In this document: positions 47,993-60,127 of the stretch, piece after piece | How positions within the stretch are numbered: the stretch's first letter is position 1 | Layout of the letters: every line of letters begins with the position of its first letter | DNA from: Porogramme epimiltina | Taxonomy: Eukaryota; Basidiomycota; Agaricomycetes; Polyporales; Polyporaceae | Length of the DNA: 60,127 bases | Direction of reading: 5' to 3' | NCBI GenBank assembly: GCA_900155495.1 | Contig: FTLJ01000299.1 | Coordinates: 1-60,127 of the forward strand | Position numbers and translations under genes: made by a program | The notes under the pieces: model-generated | Seen by the model: only the letters and a program-made list of their open reading frames with translations | Told to the model about the DNA's origin: nothing | Database searches by the model: none

Positions 47993-48456
47993 GGCAAAGG
48001 AGGGGTGTTCTATGATGTGGTTTCGGAAAGGTGTCCGGAGTCATGTTGGAGTAGTGTAAGGGGTTGGCGACTCGGAATACGCGACTCGGAATACGGAGGG
48101 GTCGTAACTGGTCCGTCTTATCTTCACCTGATAGCATTTTTGTTAAGATTGGGACCGTCTACATCGACCACACACTATCGGCAAACCTAGCCTTCGAAAA
48201 TGTTGCGTTTATCCTCGTCAAATGACATACAGCAATAGGGGTCTGCTACCATCCTCCCGTTTCATTCGCCAGGCAAACAACGTGCATAGGGACTAAGTGA
48301 TTGCTAAAAACATGTGAAACATCACATTGGGAGTCACAGTACAAGGGGCTCGTAAAGTATTGTAATGCGTCCGAGAGAAAGCAAGGAGCTCAGGGGACTT
48401 CTAGAACAACGTACTGTGATATACACACTTACGCATTTCGTCCCCAGTGCATCTAT
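47993..48456. other. Intergenic between convergent genes
   Basis: The 3' flanks of API5 (+) and the exporter-like gene (-), about 460 AT-richer bases. It contains a perfect 14-bp tandem duplication at 48066-48093. No gene is recognised. Confidence 0.6.
48066..48093. repeat. Perfect 14-bp tandem duplication
   Basis: The unit GCGACTCGGAATAC occurs twice back to back in the presumed API5 3' region. A slippage product is the simplest reading. Confidence 0.85.
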
Positions 48457-51400
48457 CTAGACCGGATGTGTCATGTCAGATGGTGCCTCGAAAAGGTCCT
48501 CAAATGCATCTCGCGATTGCCCGATGACTCCGAAAGCGTCTTGTAGTGTGCGTCCCAAGTAATCCAGCTCCTGGATAACCGCTTTCATCGTGAGAGCGTA
48601 CGCGAAGAAGAGCAGGTGACGTGAGCCTTTGACGTCTCGGTTTCGAACTACGTCTAATTTGCGAATAGCATCGACCTGTCGGAGGGGCATGGTAATGAGA
48701 TGGTGCTAGAAGACGACCTAAAAGTTGATGCATAATACTTGCCAAGCGAAGGCGAGCGTCCTCCGCAGGCGGGAGGTATGGGGGCAGTGGCGACTTCAAA
48801 CGGAACGCTGCGGCTAGGGTGGAAAAGTACAGGATGACGTTTCCGACCATCTCGCGCCGTTCGCGGTTGACAGGTATGATGAAGTCACGCCGAACAGTCT
48901 GTTGCAGGACATAGGGGCAAGGTCAGTTATCGCCGTTATGTGTCGATCAGGATGCACAGCTGACCGTGTGCCTGTAAGGGTCCGGGGTTAACGTGCGAAT
49001 ACGAGCGGGGGCAGCGCGGGTGTGGACGTACCATTCTTCTCGCGACGTCACGCATCGCATGCTGTGCAGCCTGTCCAGAATCGCTTGCAGGCTTGTCAGG
49101 ATGGTTCGGTAGAGGCCGACGGGGAAGGGACCCTTGAGGCGCGGCTCGTGCTGGGTCTGCGCCAACAGGCCTTGGAGTTCAATCAGCTTGATCTGAAGAT
49201 GGAGCTCCCTGTGGGCAGTGGTGATTAAAACATAAAGCAGGTGATCATAGGTGTATAGACGCACATAGCCATGAAGTTTTGGATTGATTGTGACATAGCT
49301 GGGTTCACATGTAGTAGGTGTGACTCCTCGGTGGATGAATCGTCGTCCGTGATGGCGTGTAAGTGGAACTCTTCGTCTGAAAACGAGTTAAAGGCAACTA
49401 GTCGGGTATACAACCATCCAATGTTAAGGCAAAATCTGATCATATGCGTTCGTATCAGCAGATGTCCTCCACTTTGGTCGGGCATTATGCACTTACTCGC
49501 CCAACGCCCGGCTCAGTTCCCGTCTGGCCTCAGCTGGCCACCAGTATCGAGAGACGATGGCCGCCCAGACGACGCCGATGGCTACTGAGATGGCGCGCTC
49601 AACAGCTATATCGAATACTGGTACGTCCCTCTGGCGAATGTTGTAGCTATGGAGCACTGTTGAGTTACCTTGGTCATAGCATACAGCACCAGATTACGAC
49701 GTACCAATACAGACACGTCAGGTTATACGTCAGCAGGACGAAGCGGGCCGAGGTGGCATATTGTGGCTTGGCCATAATGTAGTAGAAGCACGGGATGGAG
49801 TAGAAGAAGCCGAAAATGGATAGCACCCAAGCATTTTCTGGAAATGCGGACCAAACCACAAAGGCGGTGGCAGCGCCGAGCCTAAATGGCATGCCAAATC
49901 AGAAAAGGTTGTTAGAATGTGTGCGTCTTCGGTGCTCACAGAGTTCCAAGCACCCGAAGGACCCCCATATAGTTCGTAGCCCCAATGGTTGGTGAGATAA
50001 CAACGAAAAACTGTGCGCAAATCAGTTCATTTGGTCCAGGCGAGGAAACGAATAAAGACGACATACGGATATGAGAGCCCATTCTCCCCTATACTCGACG
50101 AACACAGGTCGAGTTGCTTCAAAGAAGGCCGGAGCAGCGAGAATGGCAGTAGCCATGCCGGTCTTGAACGCGTGCTTCATATCTTGCTGTTGTAGCCGGG
50201 CGCCCAATGTCCACAACAATCGCTTCACTCGGCCAATGAAAGTAAGGTTGTCGGGGTTGGGAGTCTGAATGGTGTTCGGTGCGTGGGGTGTGACCTTAGG
50301 GAATGAAGCGGCCTTATGGGGTTTAAGCTGACCACCGAAGTAATGAGCTGAGGACGGGTAAGATATGAGCATTTTCTAAGCACAAGAGGGTGAAACATAC
50401 ATAGCCGTTTTCGCAGGTCCGTGTGCGTTCGGCGACTAGTGCGCTCGGTGGGCCGCCTGAGGCTCGAACCACACCGGAACAGTGACTTGATGCGGCCGAG
50501 GAAACCCCGTCGAGCAGCGTTAGCCCCTTCGATGCTACAAATGCGACCCATGGCGTCCACGAGAGAAATGAGCTCCCGCGCGTACTCTTGCATTGTGAAG
50601 ATGAAGCTGGTGGAGCGGTCAGCGCTGGGAACAACGAGGAAATGCGGAGATAGAATGGAGCTTACAAGTATGCAAGGAATACATTCTCGCTTTCATCTCC
50701 TAGAAGGACTTGGTTCTCCGAGCCAACAGACATCATGGAGGCGCGGGACCCTGACATGGAGACATTTCCGTTGCGGTACATGCGTAGTACAGCGTGGTTC
50801 GAAGTGCTTTCAAACGTGAAAAGGGAACGCTCGATGTTCTCGGTGATGTTTGCGAAATCCGTTGGTTGCATCGACATCCGGTTGGTCTTCTTACGCGGTT
50901 GGACGAACGCCTCTCGTAAGCGCTTCAGCGTAGAGATGCAGTTCGTCTGGACGTATGGCAATGGTAAATCAAACGTCATTGCAGTTGTAACTAAGAACGT
51001 ACAGAGAGAGCTTTGAGCGGGGGCCCCAAGTCGTCCATAAGGTCACCGAAAACCGTCGCCGCGGCTTGAAGAAGGGCAGTCTCCTCGTCCACGGGGGGCA
51101 CACCATTACCCGCGTCGGCCACTTTTCCTTTTCCATTCTCGAGGTTGGAGAGATTCTTGAGAACGAGCTTGCCCTCCCGGTGTCCCTTGATGAGTTCGTG
51201 CTGAAGGCTAACCCCGCTGCGCAGCCCGTTGAGGTGTTGTGCAAGCCGATTGAGGCTGTCGATCGCGTCCTCGTACGCCTGGCCGGAGCTGCCCCGGAGC
51301 TGTGCCTCTTCGCCGACTTTCCCCGGGCCGCCGAAGAACCGCTCGGACTGGGCCTCAACGAGGCTCTTCTTCAGGGAAGTGAACGAGGATTGATGGCTGG

Positions 51401-52948
51401 CAACGGCGCGTTGAAGCTTCTCAGCACTGAATGCTTGTGGTTGCTCAAGGAGGAAGGTCTGTGTGAGCATGCTGAGGAGGGTGGAGAAGGAATCGAGGGT
51501 CTGTGTCATATTGTTCTGGAGGTTCTTCGTCGCGCGTTGAGGCCACATGGCTAAGCAGACCACATTGGAGATGAGGGCACCGACAAGGACGATGAGAGCA
51601 ACCTGGAGAAGGGTTTCTATGCCTCCTTCCTTTACGATACTGACGAGCAGCCGATGAGCGCATTATGTAGGAGGCAGAGCTAGATTTGCGTTGCTTACAC
51701 AGTGAAGAGTATGATTGCTGTCTGGCTACAAGCTGAACAGCACATTAACCTCACTGTACTCAAATTGAACGGGTGAGCGTATCTGCGAACCTGTATTGAA
51801 CGATGGTTTGGCCATCCAGACTTTCATCCATGCCACAACAGACATCCCGAGACCGATCATGAGAAGGACAAGAATATCTGCCAGCCATTCAAGACCGGGT
51901 TGAAGCTCAAAGAACCAGTACACGCTCATGCTAGATAGGGAGACAAAGGAGGCGAAGACAAGGCCCATCATACAGTATATGTCTGCCTCAACCATCGCTC
52001 CCAACGTCTTGGCAGGGTTGAAATAGACGGCACTGATAGTGGGTGAGTATGATGTCAAGGCAGCTGAGAGTTAGGGACTCACATAGTGGCCACCATATGC
52101 CCCGAAGGGGAGGGGATACGGTCGCCGGGATCACCGCCGGTAATGTCTGCGATGAAGCCCGAGAGGTAAGGGGAGAACGTGAAGAGGGAGCCGATAAAGT
52201 AAGCGACACAGCACTTGAGGATGTTGCGGTACAGCGGGGGTAGGGGGGGTATACGAGAGGGCGAGTACCACTTTGGTTGTGTGGAGACGGAGCGAGCGGA
52301 GGAATGGCGGGCATGGTCTGAATTGGCAAGGATAGAGCTGTCATCGGTAGAAGCGCGGGTAGAAGCGTAGTCAGGCGGGGGAGGAGAAGGGCTGGAAGGG
52401 CTAGGGAGGTTTGAAGGACGGCGGGAGTGCTCAGAGTGGAAAGAGTCGAGGACGCCGTTGCTGGAGGGGGCAGGATCAAAGTAGGAGCCGAGGGTGTCAC
52501 GGGCGGAGCGCGGAGAGGGCAACAAGGTTCGAGCGCGGACGGTGCTGGCAGGAGTTGAGGTGGAGGAGGCGTTGGGGAGAGGGCTGTCCTGCGAGATGAG
52601 CTCGGCGAAGAGGGACCATTCCGGATGATGGGGAGGGTCGTCAGATTGAGCGAGGCGGGAGTTGCGGGAGAAGGATGAGGCAAGCTCTTGGACGCGGGAG
52701 ACGGTGTCGTGGCGTCGCTGGTTGAAAGATAGCGAGGCGGAGAGAGCGCGGCGAAATGATGGCCTGTTCTCGTGGGGTATATTTTGGGAAGAGGGAGGGG
52801 TGCGAGGGGCGTGGAGGAAGGATGGGGTGGGCCGGGAGTCTGGGGAGCCGACAAAGCGGGAGAGGTCGTCGTCAAAGAAGGGCTGCTGGCGGGGAGAGCG
52901 GGCTGGAGTGGGGATGGGAGAGGAGCGAGAGGGCGGGGAGAGGTCCAT
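48457..52948 (-). CDS. Aromatic acid exporter-like membrane protein (FUSC / DUF2421 type)
   Basis: A large membrane protein of the fungal group with an ER-transporter-like six-helix N-terminal domain (FUSC type) and a DUF2421 C-terminal domain, related to the ArAE/fusaric-acid-resistance superfamily. About a dozen exons; the product is roughly 1,050-1,100 residues. It begins MDLSPPSRSSPIPTPARS with a long disordered Ser/Pro region of about 230 residues. Then comes KCCVAYFIGSLFTFSPYLSG, AVYFNPAKTLGAMVEADIYC and a first bundle of helices (ETLLQVALIVLVGALISNVV). A cytosolic region of several hundred residues includes LLSMLTQTFLLEQPQAFSAE. A second bundle follows (KTGMATAILAAPAFFEATRP, WVLSIFGFFYSIPCFYYIMA). 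The C-terminus (LDYLGRTLQDAFGVIGQSRD) is typical of these proteins. Transport of organic anions or amphiphiles is an inference from the superfamily. It is divergent from the chitinase gene. Confidence 0.85.
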
Positions 52949-53526
52949 AGGACGAGCAGCGGGACACGCTGAGGAGGCCGGGAGAGAGGCGTCGGTGAGC
53001 GTCCGAGTCGAGTGTCGGGCGATGGCGAGAGCGCTGGCTGCGTTGGAGGCAGCGACTGGTCACCCGAGGCGCGTCGCGACTTGCGGACGTCATCGAGCGG
53101 GGCACGTGGCTGCGGGGTGGGCGCCTGATTGCCGAGCCACATGGACGAGGCGGGAGAAAGCAGGCGCAGGCGCTGGCGTACGACGGCCAGGCAGGCTAAG
53201 CACGGCTAAGCGACGCTCCTCCAGTCCAAGCGTGCTCGAGACAAGAGCCTCGCGAGAGCCCCGCCGTGCAAAACACATCCGCCATGGACCCCCGCGCCCA
53301 TGACCCTGCACCCCGAGCTGTTTCGGCTCTGGAAATGATATTCGCCCATCTGCATCATCTCTCCGCCCGCAACGACCACCGAACTGCCCGTTCCGCCTCG
53401 CCTCCGCTCTTCTTATAGCCCCACCTCCTTCTCTTCTCCGTCCCCTGCCCTCTTCTGCTCCTCCCTCTCCCTCTCTCTTCCCCCCTCTCCTTCCCTTCCC
53501 CTCCCTCTGACGACTGACGGCCAGCC
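52949..53526. promoter_or_regulatory. Divergent promoter region with a pyrimidine tract before the chitinase
   Basis: A 578-base region between divergent starts. On the plus strand, about 53421-53508 is almost pure C and T, directly ahead of the chitinase ATG, a hallmark of efficiently transcribed fungal genes. CTTATAGC near 53411 may be a weak TATA box. No coding feature is recognised. Confidence 0.5.
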
Positions 53527-55035
53527 ATGCGCGCCTTTCTCTCCTTTGCCCTCCTCGTCCTCCCCCTCGTCTCCGCAAAGAGATCCAGCCACTCCTTCAA
53601 GAAGCGCACTTGCCCCGTCAAGAACTCAACAGCTCCCGCATCCTCTTCCTCCGTCGTCTCCGCTGCCTGGTACGCCGGATGGCACTCGGACGACTTCCCC
53701 CTCGACTCTGTCAGCTGGGACAAGTACACGCACCTCACCTACTCTTTCGCGTAAGCCATCCCGGCCCGTTCCCCGCTCCTCCCTTCCCCTCACCTTTCCG
53801 CTCCTCCAGTGTCACGACCCCCGACGTCAACACCCTCTCTCTAGACGGCTCGAACGGTGATCTCCTCCCCACCTTCGTCGACACCGCCCACAAGAATGTA
53901 AGTCTCCCGTTTCCCCGCACTCGCGATCTTTCGCCGATCTTATTCCGCACATCTAGGGCGTCAAAGCCCTCGTTTCCGTCGGTGGCTGGACCGGCTCCCT
54001 CTACTACTCCACTGCAGTAGGCTCCCAATCCAACCGCACCGCCTTCGTCAAGACCATCACCGACTTTGCCACAAAGTACAACCTCGATGGCATCGACTTC
54101 GAGTGCGCCTCTCCTTTTCCTACTTTGGCATTTTAAATCTCACTCTCATTTAGTTGGGAGTACCCTGGCTCTCAGGGAATCGGTTGTAATGCCGTCAACC
54201 CCGACGACACCACCAACTTCCTCACCTTCCTCCAGCAGCTCCGTGAGGACCCCGTCGGCAAGAACCTCATTCTCACCGCCGCTACTTCCGTCTTCCCTTG
54301 GGTTGGCCCAAGCGGCGACCGTCTCACCGACGTTTCCGGCTTCGCAAAGACCCTCGACTGGATCGCCATCATGAACTACGACATCTGGGGCTCATGGAGC
54401 TCTGCCGTCGGCCCCAACGCACCCCTCAATGACACTTGCGCATCCCCTGCGAACCAACAAGGAAGCGCCGTCAGCGGTGTCGCCCAGTGGTCCGCCGCTG
54501 GCATGCCCGCCAACCAGATTGTCCTCGGTGTCGCATCTTACGGCCACTCCTTCTTCGTCGACAAGTCTGCTGCCATCACTTCTAGCGGCAAGATGAACGC
54601 GTACCCCGCTTTCGACGCCTCCAAGCAACCCACTGGTGACAAGTGGGACGATGGCGCCGGCACCGACGAGTGTGGCAATGTCTCTGGCCCTGGCGGAAAC
54701 TTTGACTTCTGGGGTCTCATCGACGCCGGTTTCCTCACCTCTAACGGCACCGCCGCCTCTGGCATTGACTATCGTTTCGACACTTGTAGCCAGACGGTAG
54801 GGTTTCCTGCGTGATCAAAACAATCAACTTCAGGGCTGACAGGCGTTCGTGCTAGGCGTACGTCTACAACGACAATACCAACGTCATGGTGTCCTTCGAC
54901 GACGCCCGTGCCTTCGCCGCTAAGGGCTCATTCATCAAGAACGAAAAGCTCCGCGGCTTTGCCATGTGGGAGGCGGGCGGTGACTCGAAGGACATCCTTC
55001 TCGATTCCATCCGCTCTGCTGCCGGTGCCGCCTAA
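53527..55035 (+). CDS. Secreted GH18 chitinase
   Basis: A glycoside hydrolase family 18 endochitinase that hydrolyses beta-1,4 GlcNAc bonds in chitin, acting outside the cell on the fungus's own or prey cell walls. The signal peptide is about residues 1-17 (MRAFLSFALLVLPLVSA). The catalytic domain starts SAAWYAGWHSDDFPLDSVSW and includes LVSVGGWTGS and the active-site motif DGIDFDWEYPG. That motif is completed across the intron beginning at 54102: exon sequence ends GA and the next starts T, giving DxxDxDxE with all acidic residues present. MNYDIWGSW and GVASYGHSFFVDKS follow, and the C-terminal half has the usual insert and RGFAMWEAGGDSKDIL. No carbohydrate-binding module is seen, so this is a single-domain form. 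The stop is at 55033-55035. Confidence 0.94.
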
Positions 55036-58000
55036 TGGTCCGGTCGTCGCTCACGGCCACGGCCCACTCTCTTGTAGCCTCGATTCGTTCCTTTTGGTCT
55101 CGGCTCCCAGGTGACCGGATGCCGACCCTGTATGTAATGGCGCTCTCGAGACCGTCCACAGGTGGTTCGGTTTATTGTTTCAGCTGTCTAAGATGTTTTG
55201 TGTCGCCAATAATATAATGCAGTTCTTTGCACACGCTTGAACCTTTGGGGTGCCCATGGAAAGTAGAGGTAGTAGTTGGGTCAATCGTTTAAGCGAACAT
55301 GGAAGGCATGAGATAATTTGAAGGTAGTGAATACCGAAGGCGGTGCTACCAAATAACGCGTGAAGATGCGGCCTCACAAGCCCGTCTTCCTTGTTCCTCC
55401 TCTTTGAGCGCATCCGTTGTCGATGTCAAGCAGATACCACTGACGCGAACCCCATATGGGCCTCTCGCTAAGGGCGCCGAGACCGCAATATACGAGATGG
55501 ATGAACGCGAACCTCGGAACTGCCCGAACAGCCTAACCAGGAGCTCCCAACCACCCAAGGGTCACAACACAAGACCGGCGGCGGCGCTCTGAAGAGCCCG
55601 ACGTGCCTCGAGGCAAGCGAGCTGCTATGGATACCGACAGATACCGACGGTGAGACTTCAGGGTTTCAGAGCCCGACGCACGCACGCACCCGGTCCCGCG
55701 GGGCTTGCTTGCAGATTCAGCGCACGGCGGCCCTGAATCTGCCTGAATCTCCCTACATCGAGTCGTCCCTGATGTGGCGGCCACCCGTTCCGTGGCATCT
55801 GCACATGAGCTCGCGTCCGCCGCGAGCGGGGCCCGCCAGGCACGCCCTGGGGGGGCGGACGGATGTGCGACGGACATAGACATAGAGCGACGGTGCGGCT
55901 CAACGTCTGGAGGTGGCTGGGCAGCGGGCACGGGTGGGAGATCGCATCGCCTGCGATCAGTGGCTTGCGCGCGCTGCCTCGGGGAACGCATGGGTACCTG
56001 ACTGACCGCAGGCCCTGGGCTTGTTGCGGGCTGGATCCCTGGATGGATGTGCGGGTTCGCGTGCCACGGGCGCAGGGATATGGTTGGTGGTATGGACAGT
56101 TCGTGCTGGGCCGCAGGCGGACGGCGCAGTGAATTTAGCATTTCGACGTGGAGATTGGACAGGCGCTGCCGGCGGCAGTCGGTCGTGGCGCAGTCCGCGC
56201 GTACGGTAACATCATCGAGGTTCGCGGTCATTGGCAGGAGGGGCTGCGAGCCGTCCGCTGAGAAGCCGGGGCTGAGATGTCGCCCGGGTTCGTGGCGCAC
56301 GGTGCCCAGCCCAGCGTAGCACTAACCGTAAGCGCAGACCACGATGGACTGCGGCAGGCGATTGGCAAGCTAGGACGGGCTATCGAGAATCCTGGAGTGG
56401 CACTGGCCTGCGGAGCTGATAGGGCGGCGCGGCGCTGTAGGGAAGTTTGTTAGAACTTAGGAAGAAGGCTCGGCGCTGAGAAGGCGAGTGACGGTGACAG
56501 TGAGTCCACAGAGAATCGTGCGGGCGTCTTGTCGGGCTCGGAGAATTATGATACTGCGGTGATGAGTATGTGAGCGCGCTATTGAAGTGAGTGGCTCGAA
56601 GCTGAAGCTTACAGTAGGATCGCGTTCGCGAGGCGCGCCGAGACTGCGCAATAAAGTTGTTGTATGCCTCGTGTCCGCCCACTTTGACGCGTCGCGGCGC
56701 TGGAGCGGATGATGGTTAGATGCACATCAGGGACGCGATGCAGCCGCGAAATTGATGGATGACTCAGTAGCCGGTGGGTGCGAATAACAGGCAGCGGAAG
56801 CGTAAACTCACTTGTAATCAACGAGGGGCGGCATAGACTGCCGAGAGAACTGGGTGTACAAAGCGTTCGTTTCTCGAGCTGGGCAGACAAAGGGGGTGCT
56901 ATCTCGGGACGAAGGGACGGACGTAGGACGACGTAGTAGCATGGAGACCTCACCGGGGCCGCGGACGGGAGATTCTCAAGAGGTGACTGTCACCGTGTTG
57001 TGAGTGTCGGGGAGGACCATGTGGACACGATTGTGAGCGCACAGGTATTGTACTTGATATCGGAGCGCTCCGTTGCATCGGGCGTAAGGACTGAGCAAGA
57101 ACGTAAACCGTAATCGGAAGAAAAGGCACTGTGGGAGCGGCTGGGGGATCGACGGCGGGCAAGAAGGGGTGGGAAATGACGGACGCGGTTTGAGTGCCGC
57201 TGTGTGGACAAACCGATCCGGAGCTGTTCGTCGCACTCGGATGACAAATGCGCCCTCGAGCTCGAGTCTGAACAGCCTGCAGACGAGTCGGAGCCGCGTG
57301 GCGGACAGGGACTCGCGCGGGACTTGGCGTGAATCGGTGGCCATGATGGGCAAGTCGTGGGCGATGGCCGGGGGTTGGAACGACGGTGTTGCAGAATGGA
57401 GGAGGGGAGGGAGCCGAAGGCGAGTCTGTACTGCAAGGAGAAGGACGCGTTTCGAATGGGTGGGAGGTGGCATCGCGGCGTCGATCCGGACGTGCTGCGA
57501 TGCTGACCTCGACCGCCGCACTCACGCCCACCGCCTCTCCATCATCCGCGGCGGTGCTCCCGGCCCGCCCCTCCCGCGCCCTTCTTCGGCATTTGCCTCT
57601 GTTCGGCCGGGCTGCCGGCTCTGTCGGCACCGCTCCCTCCGCTCTCGCTTTCACCGACTCGACAACGCCGGCCAAACCGCTCGTCCGTGCCCTTGCCCAT
57701 CCATCCCGAGTGTGGGCATCCCCATTCGCTCGAGCCGACAACGAGGACCAGTCCACCCAAGCCTGGGCCCGATTCCACCGTTGTGCGTTGAAACACGATC
57801 GTGCCAACGTAAACGCTCCCTCGGACCGACCGGCTTGCAGCTTGTAACGGCTGTCAATGGTACAACGCTGCATGAGGCAACAGTAAGTCCGTCGTAAGTG
57901 GCCCTCCATGACGTACTCAAAATCATAACAGGCGCCAGGATTATCCCGCGCTGCCCCGCGATGGACCGACCAAACCTTCGCAAATTCGCTCGCGGGTAAC

Positions 58001-60127
58001 TTTGGCCGTGTCCCCCTGCTCCTGAAGCTTGAGCCTCGGCGTTGATGCGATAGCCGTCCCCAGGTGCCTGTATTGAAGAAGGCAGAGTCAAAGTAAGCTA
58101 CTTGCTTTTCTCCATGCTGTTGTTCTCACCATGCGTGACCCGACTTCTTCGTCGTCTTCCAGGCCGAACTGCCGTTCCGAACCCAGGGTCGGGCGAGTGC
58201 ATCGGCGTCACGCCTCTCAATGAACCCCCATCAGCGGTGGGATTGACACTGGAGCGTCGGTGAGCTAGCCACGGCCGGCGCTCGCCTTCTCCGCCGGATC
58301 CGCCCGTCTTCTATCATCTCATAATCAGTGCCGTCCGCCAGAAGCGTATGTCTGGCAACGGCGGGGCGGCACGGACGCCGCCAGCCCGCGGCGCGGTTCT
58401 GTAGACCGGCGACACGCCTCCCTCGGCTCCAATTGATTTTCGGAGCTTTGCAACATCGCGGCAGATCCCAGGTTCTCATTGGCCACGAAGGTTCGGGGTT
58501 TGAGAATCGTCTGACCGAGTGTCTACGGCAGGACGAGTGTTTGGGCTCCGCTTGAGAGTGTTTTGTCTGGACGTGTCCAACCCACACGCCGCCCGTGTCA
58601 CGCGCCAGGCCTCCTATCCTGACCGGGGTGTGTGACGCCATACCGTGGCACTCTACCCGAAATCCGAGGGTTTCGGGGGACGTGAAAGTATTTCCTCAGT
58701 CTTCGGTGGCCGTCAAGTCAGTATTAACCTCTGACGGCGACTTGAGATGACCCCGATTTAGGTGTGCCTCGGGTTTAGCGAGGGACCGACGTCAAAATGG
58801 GACGTATTCCAATTTCCCGAAGTTTGCAGTATGAGGAGGCTATGGTAGAGGATCGGTTTAGACGCAATGCGCCACACTGTTTCGTACGGACCAAGGAGGA
58901 AGCGCCCAGGCCCCAGACCTGGAAATGTCATTCAAATTTCACGTCTAGGGGTGGCTTGGAGGAGTGGAGAGGCAGGCCAAGACGGCGAAAGGATCTCTCG
59001 CAAGGAGCGCAGACGGGACGACCGGACGTGGTTTAAGCAGACGTCGAGTGGACGGTGAATTTGATAAACACTGGGCAGTAAGCGATCTCGAGACGCGGTG
59101 TACTGTGCGGGGGCACATGGAAACGAGGGAGACGCCCGGGCGGTGGACAGCATTACGGAGTGGAAAAGAGGGAGATCGATTTACTCCAAAGCGATGATAG
59201 TTTCTCCGCAAAGGACCTCGCCCGCCCTCTCGTAGGAGGGGCAAGTCTGCGATTGAAAGGTGGCGATTCATTAATCTGGCACACCACGCGACGGAAGAGA
59301 GAGCCCGAAAAGGGAAGCGACGCGTGGACAGAAGAGATCTGAGATGGGGGATCAACGGGACGCGGCGATGGGAAAGCAGAGGGCTGGCGCATGGGAGAGG
59401 CGGGAGAGTGTTTCAGGACGAGACGCGAAGATTAATGGTTGTCTGCGATGAGAGGGTGATGCCGTACAGGGACGGTGTGACGGGGAGGGGGCTGGCGCGA
59501 CTGGCTATCGGGGGTGATGGTCGTCTGCGGGGAAGCGAGGGGGACTAGTCCCGAGTGGAGGAGGAAGGGGATGCGGTGGCAAATGGGCGGCGAAGAGAGG
59601 CGCGGACACCGGAATTTGGAGCGGAGAGGAGCGGAGGGGAGGAGAGGGCGAGAGGGATGCGTCCGGCGGGAGAAGGGTCGAGTCGAGGAAGAGGCGAGCA
59701 CAGCCTCCTGGATAGAAGCACGACAAGGTTTGTGTTACGTCTGCGGGGATAGCGCCGGGGATGGCGCCAGCCAGAGCGCCCAGTCTCGCTCAGCCTCGCT
59801 GGACAGGCACTCGGCTGCACGCGCTGCACGCGGTTCGCGCTCCGGGGCGGATGGGGACCGATTCCACGACGATGCGATGGCGCCCAACACATCTGCGGCC
59901 TGCCACGCAAAACAGGCGGGAATGCGAATCCCGATGAGATCGCGGAAATGGACGCGGCACCCGCGGCCCGGCCATGCCGCCGCCCAGATTGCGTTTCTAC
60001 CGACGATCTTGCCGAGTGCGCGGACGCCAGGGACGGACAGTGGAGCGCAGGGCGCACGGTGGAGGGCGGGCGCAGCTGGGAGGGCGTGGGGCGGGACGGC
60101 GGGGGCGGAAGAGGGAGGGGGACGAGG
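55036..60127. other. Gene-poor GC-rich stretch
   Basis: About 5.1 kb with no recognisable protein family, tRNA or rRNA. Open frames of up to about 320 codons exist on both strands but overlap one another and show no domain. The 3' flank of the chitinase occupies the first few hundred bases. 58650-59000 is lower in GC than its surroundings. Fast-evolving orphan genes, noncoding RNAs or a gene extending past the window edge cannot be excluded. Confidence 0.45.

Noticed and set aside
51988..53142. A 384-codon frame overlapping the exporter-like gene
   Set aside because: It is the shifted frame of the Ser/Pro-rich N-terminal exon. The frame starting at 52948 continues into recognisable membrane segments by splicing, this one does not.
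55533..56300. A 255-codon minus-strand frame after the chitinase
   Set aside because: Domain-free, Arg/Pro/Ser-rich translation that overlaps other frames; treated as chance.

Overview
The window is nuclear DNA from a filamentous basidiomycete, most likely an Agaricomycete; a Polyporales-type wood-decay fungus fits, but the species is not determined. The evidence is GC-rich coding sequence with C-ended codons, genes split by many introns of about 42-66 nt (GTRNGT donors, CTNAC branch points), a trifunctional TRP1 of fungal order, a fungus-type tRNA-Ser with an intron, and several families typical of Agaricomycetes (DUF6593-like, API5, Bcs1-like, GH18, flavin halogenase). All gene models below were rebuilt by eye by joining exons across GT-AG introns. 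Names rest on remembered family motifs, not on searches.

Layout, left to right. Nothing is recognised in 1-2647. 2648-3662 (+) encodes a small protein with an N-terminal Cys-Cys. COG3 (4155-7438, -) and ELP6 (7746-8648, +) form a divergent pair. A Sec2-type Rab GEF (9238-10860, +) converges on a PWWP/TFIIS-N chromatin protein (11582-13239, -). A 2-oxoglutarate oxygenase (14906-16381, +) converges on a DUF6593-like gene (16703-17502, -). PDAT/LRO1 (18736-21874, +) converges on a flavin-dependent halogenase (22267-24856, -). A membrane protein (26933-28260, +) is followed by TRP1 (28783-31655, +) and tRNA-Ser(CGA) (31778-31871, +). G-alpha (34080-35676, -) and a Bcs1-like AAA ATPase (36425-39176, -) lie in tandem, and a GC-rich gap of 3 kb follows. 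DAP1/MAPR (42222-43031, -) diverges from an extended SDR (43372-44794, +), then API5 (45046-47992, +). An aromatic-acid-exporter-like (FUSC/DUF2421) membrane protein (48457-52948, -) diverges from a secreted GH18 chitinase (53527-55035, +). The last 5 kb holds no recognisable gene.

Most genes are unrelated housekeeping functions: vesicle tethering and Rab activation (COG3, Sec2), tRNA modification (ELP6), tryptophan synthesis, triacylglycerol synthesis, signalling, heme-protein chaperoning, and cell-wall turnover. The halogenase is the only specialised-metabolism signature enzyme, and no PKS, NRPS or terpene synthase flanks it, so this is not a classical biosynthetic cluster.

The most unusual signals are structural: probable microexons of 5-17 nt in three genes (6 nt and 5 nt in PDAT, 10 nt in the SDR, 17 nt in the Bcs1-like gene), a probable GC-AG intron, a one-base frame conflict at the first PDAT junction, a 479-nt intron inside TRP1 where other introns are mostly 42-66 nt, and a duplicated short-motif module in the disordered tail of API5.
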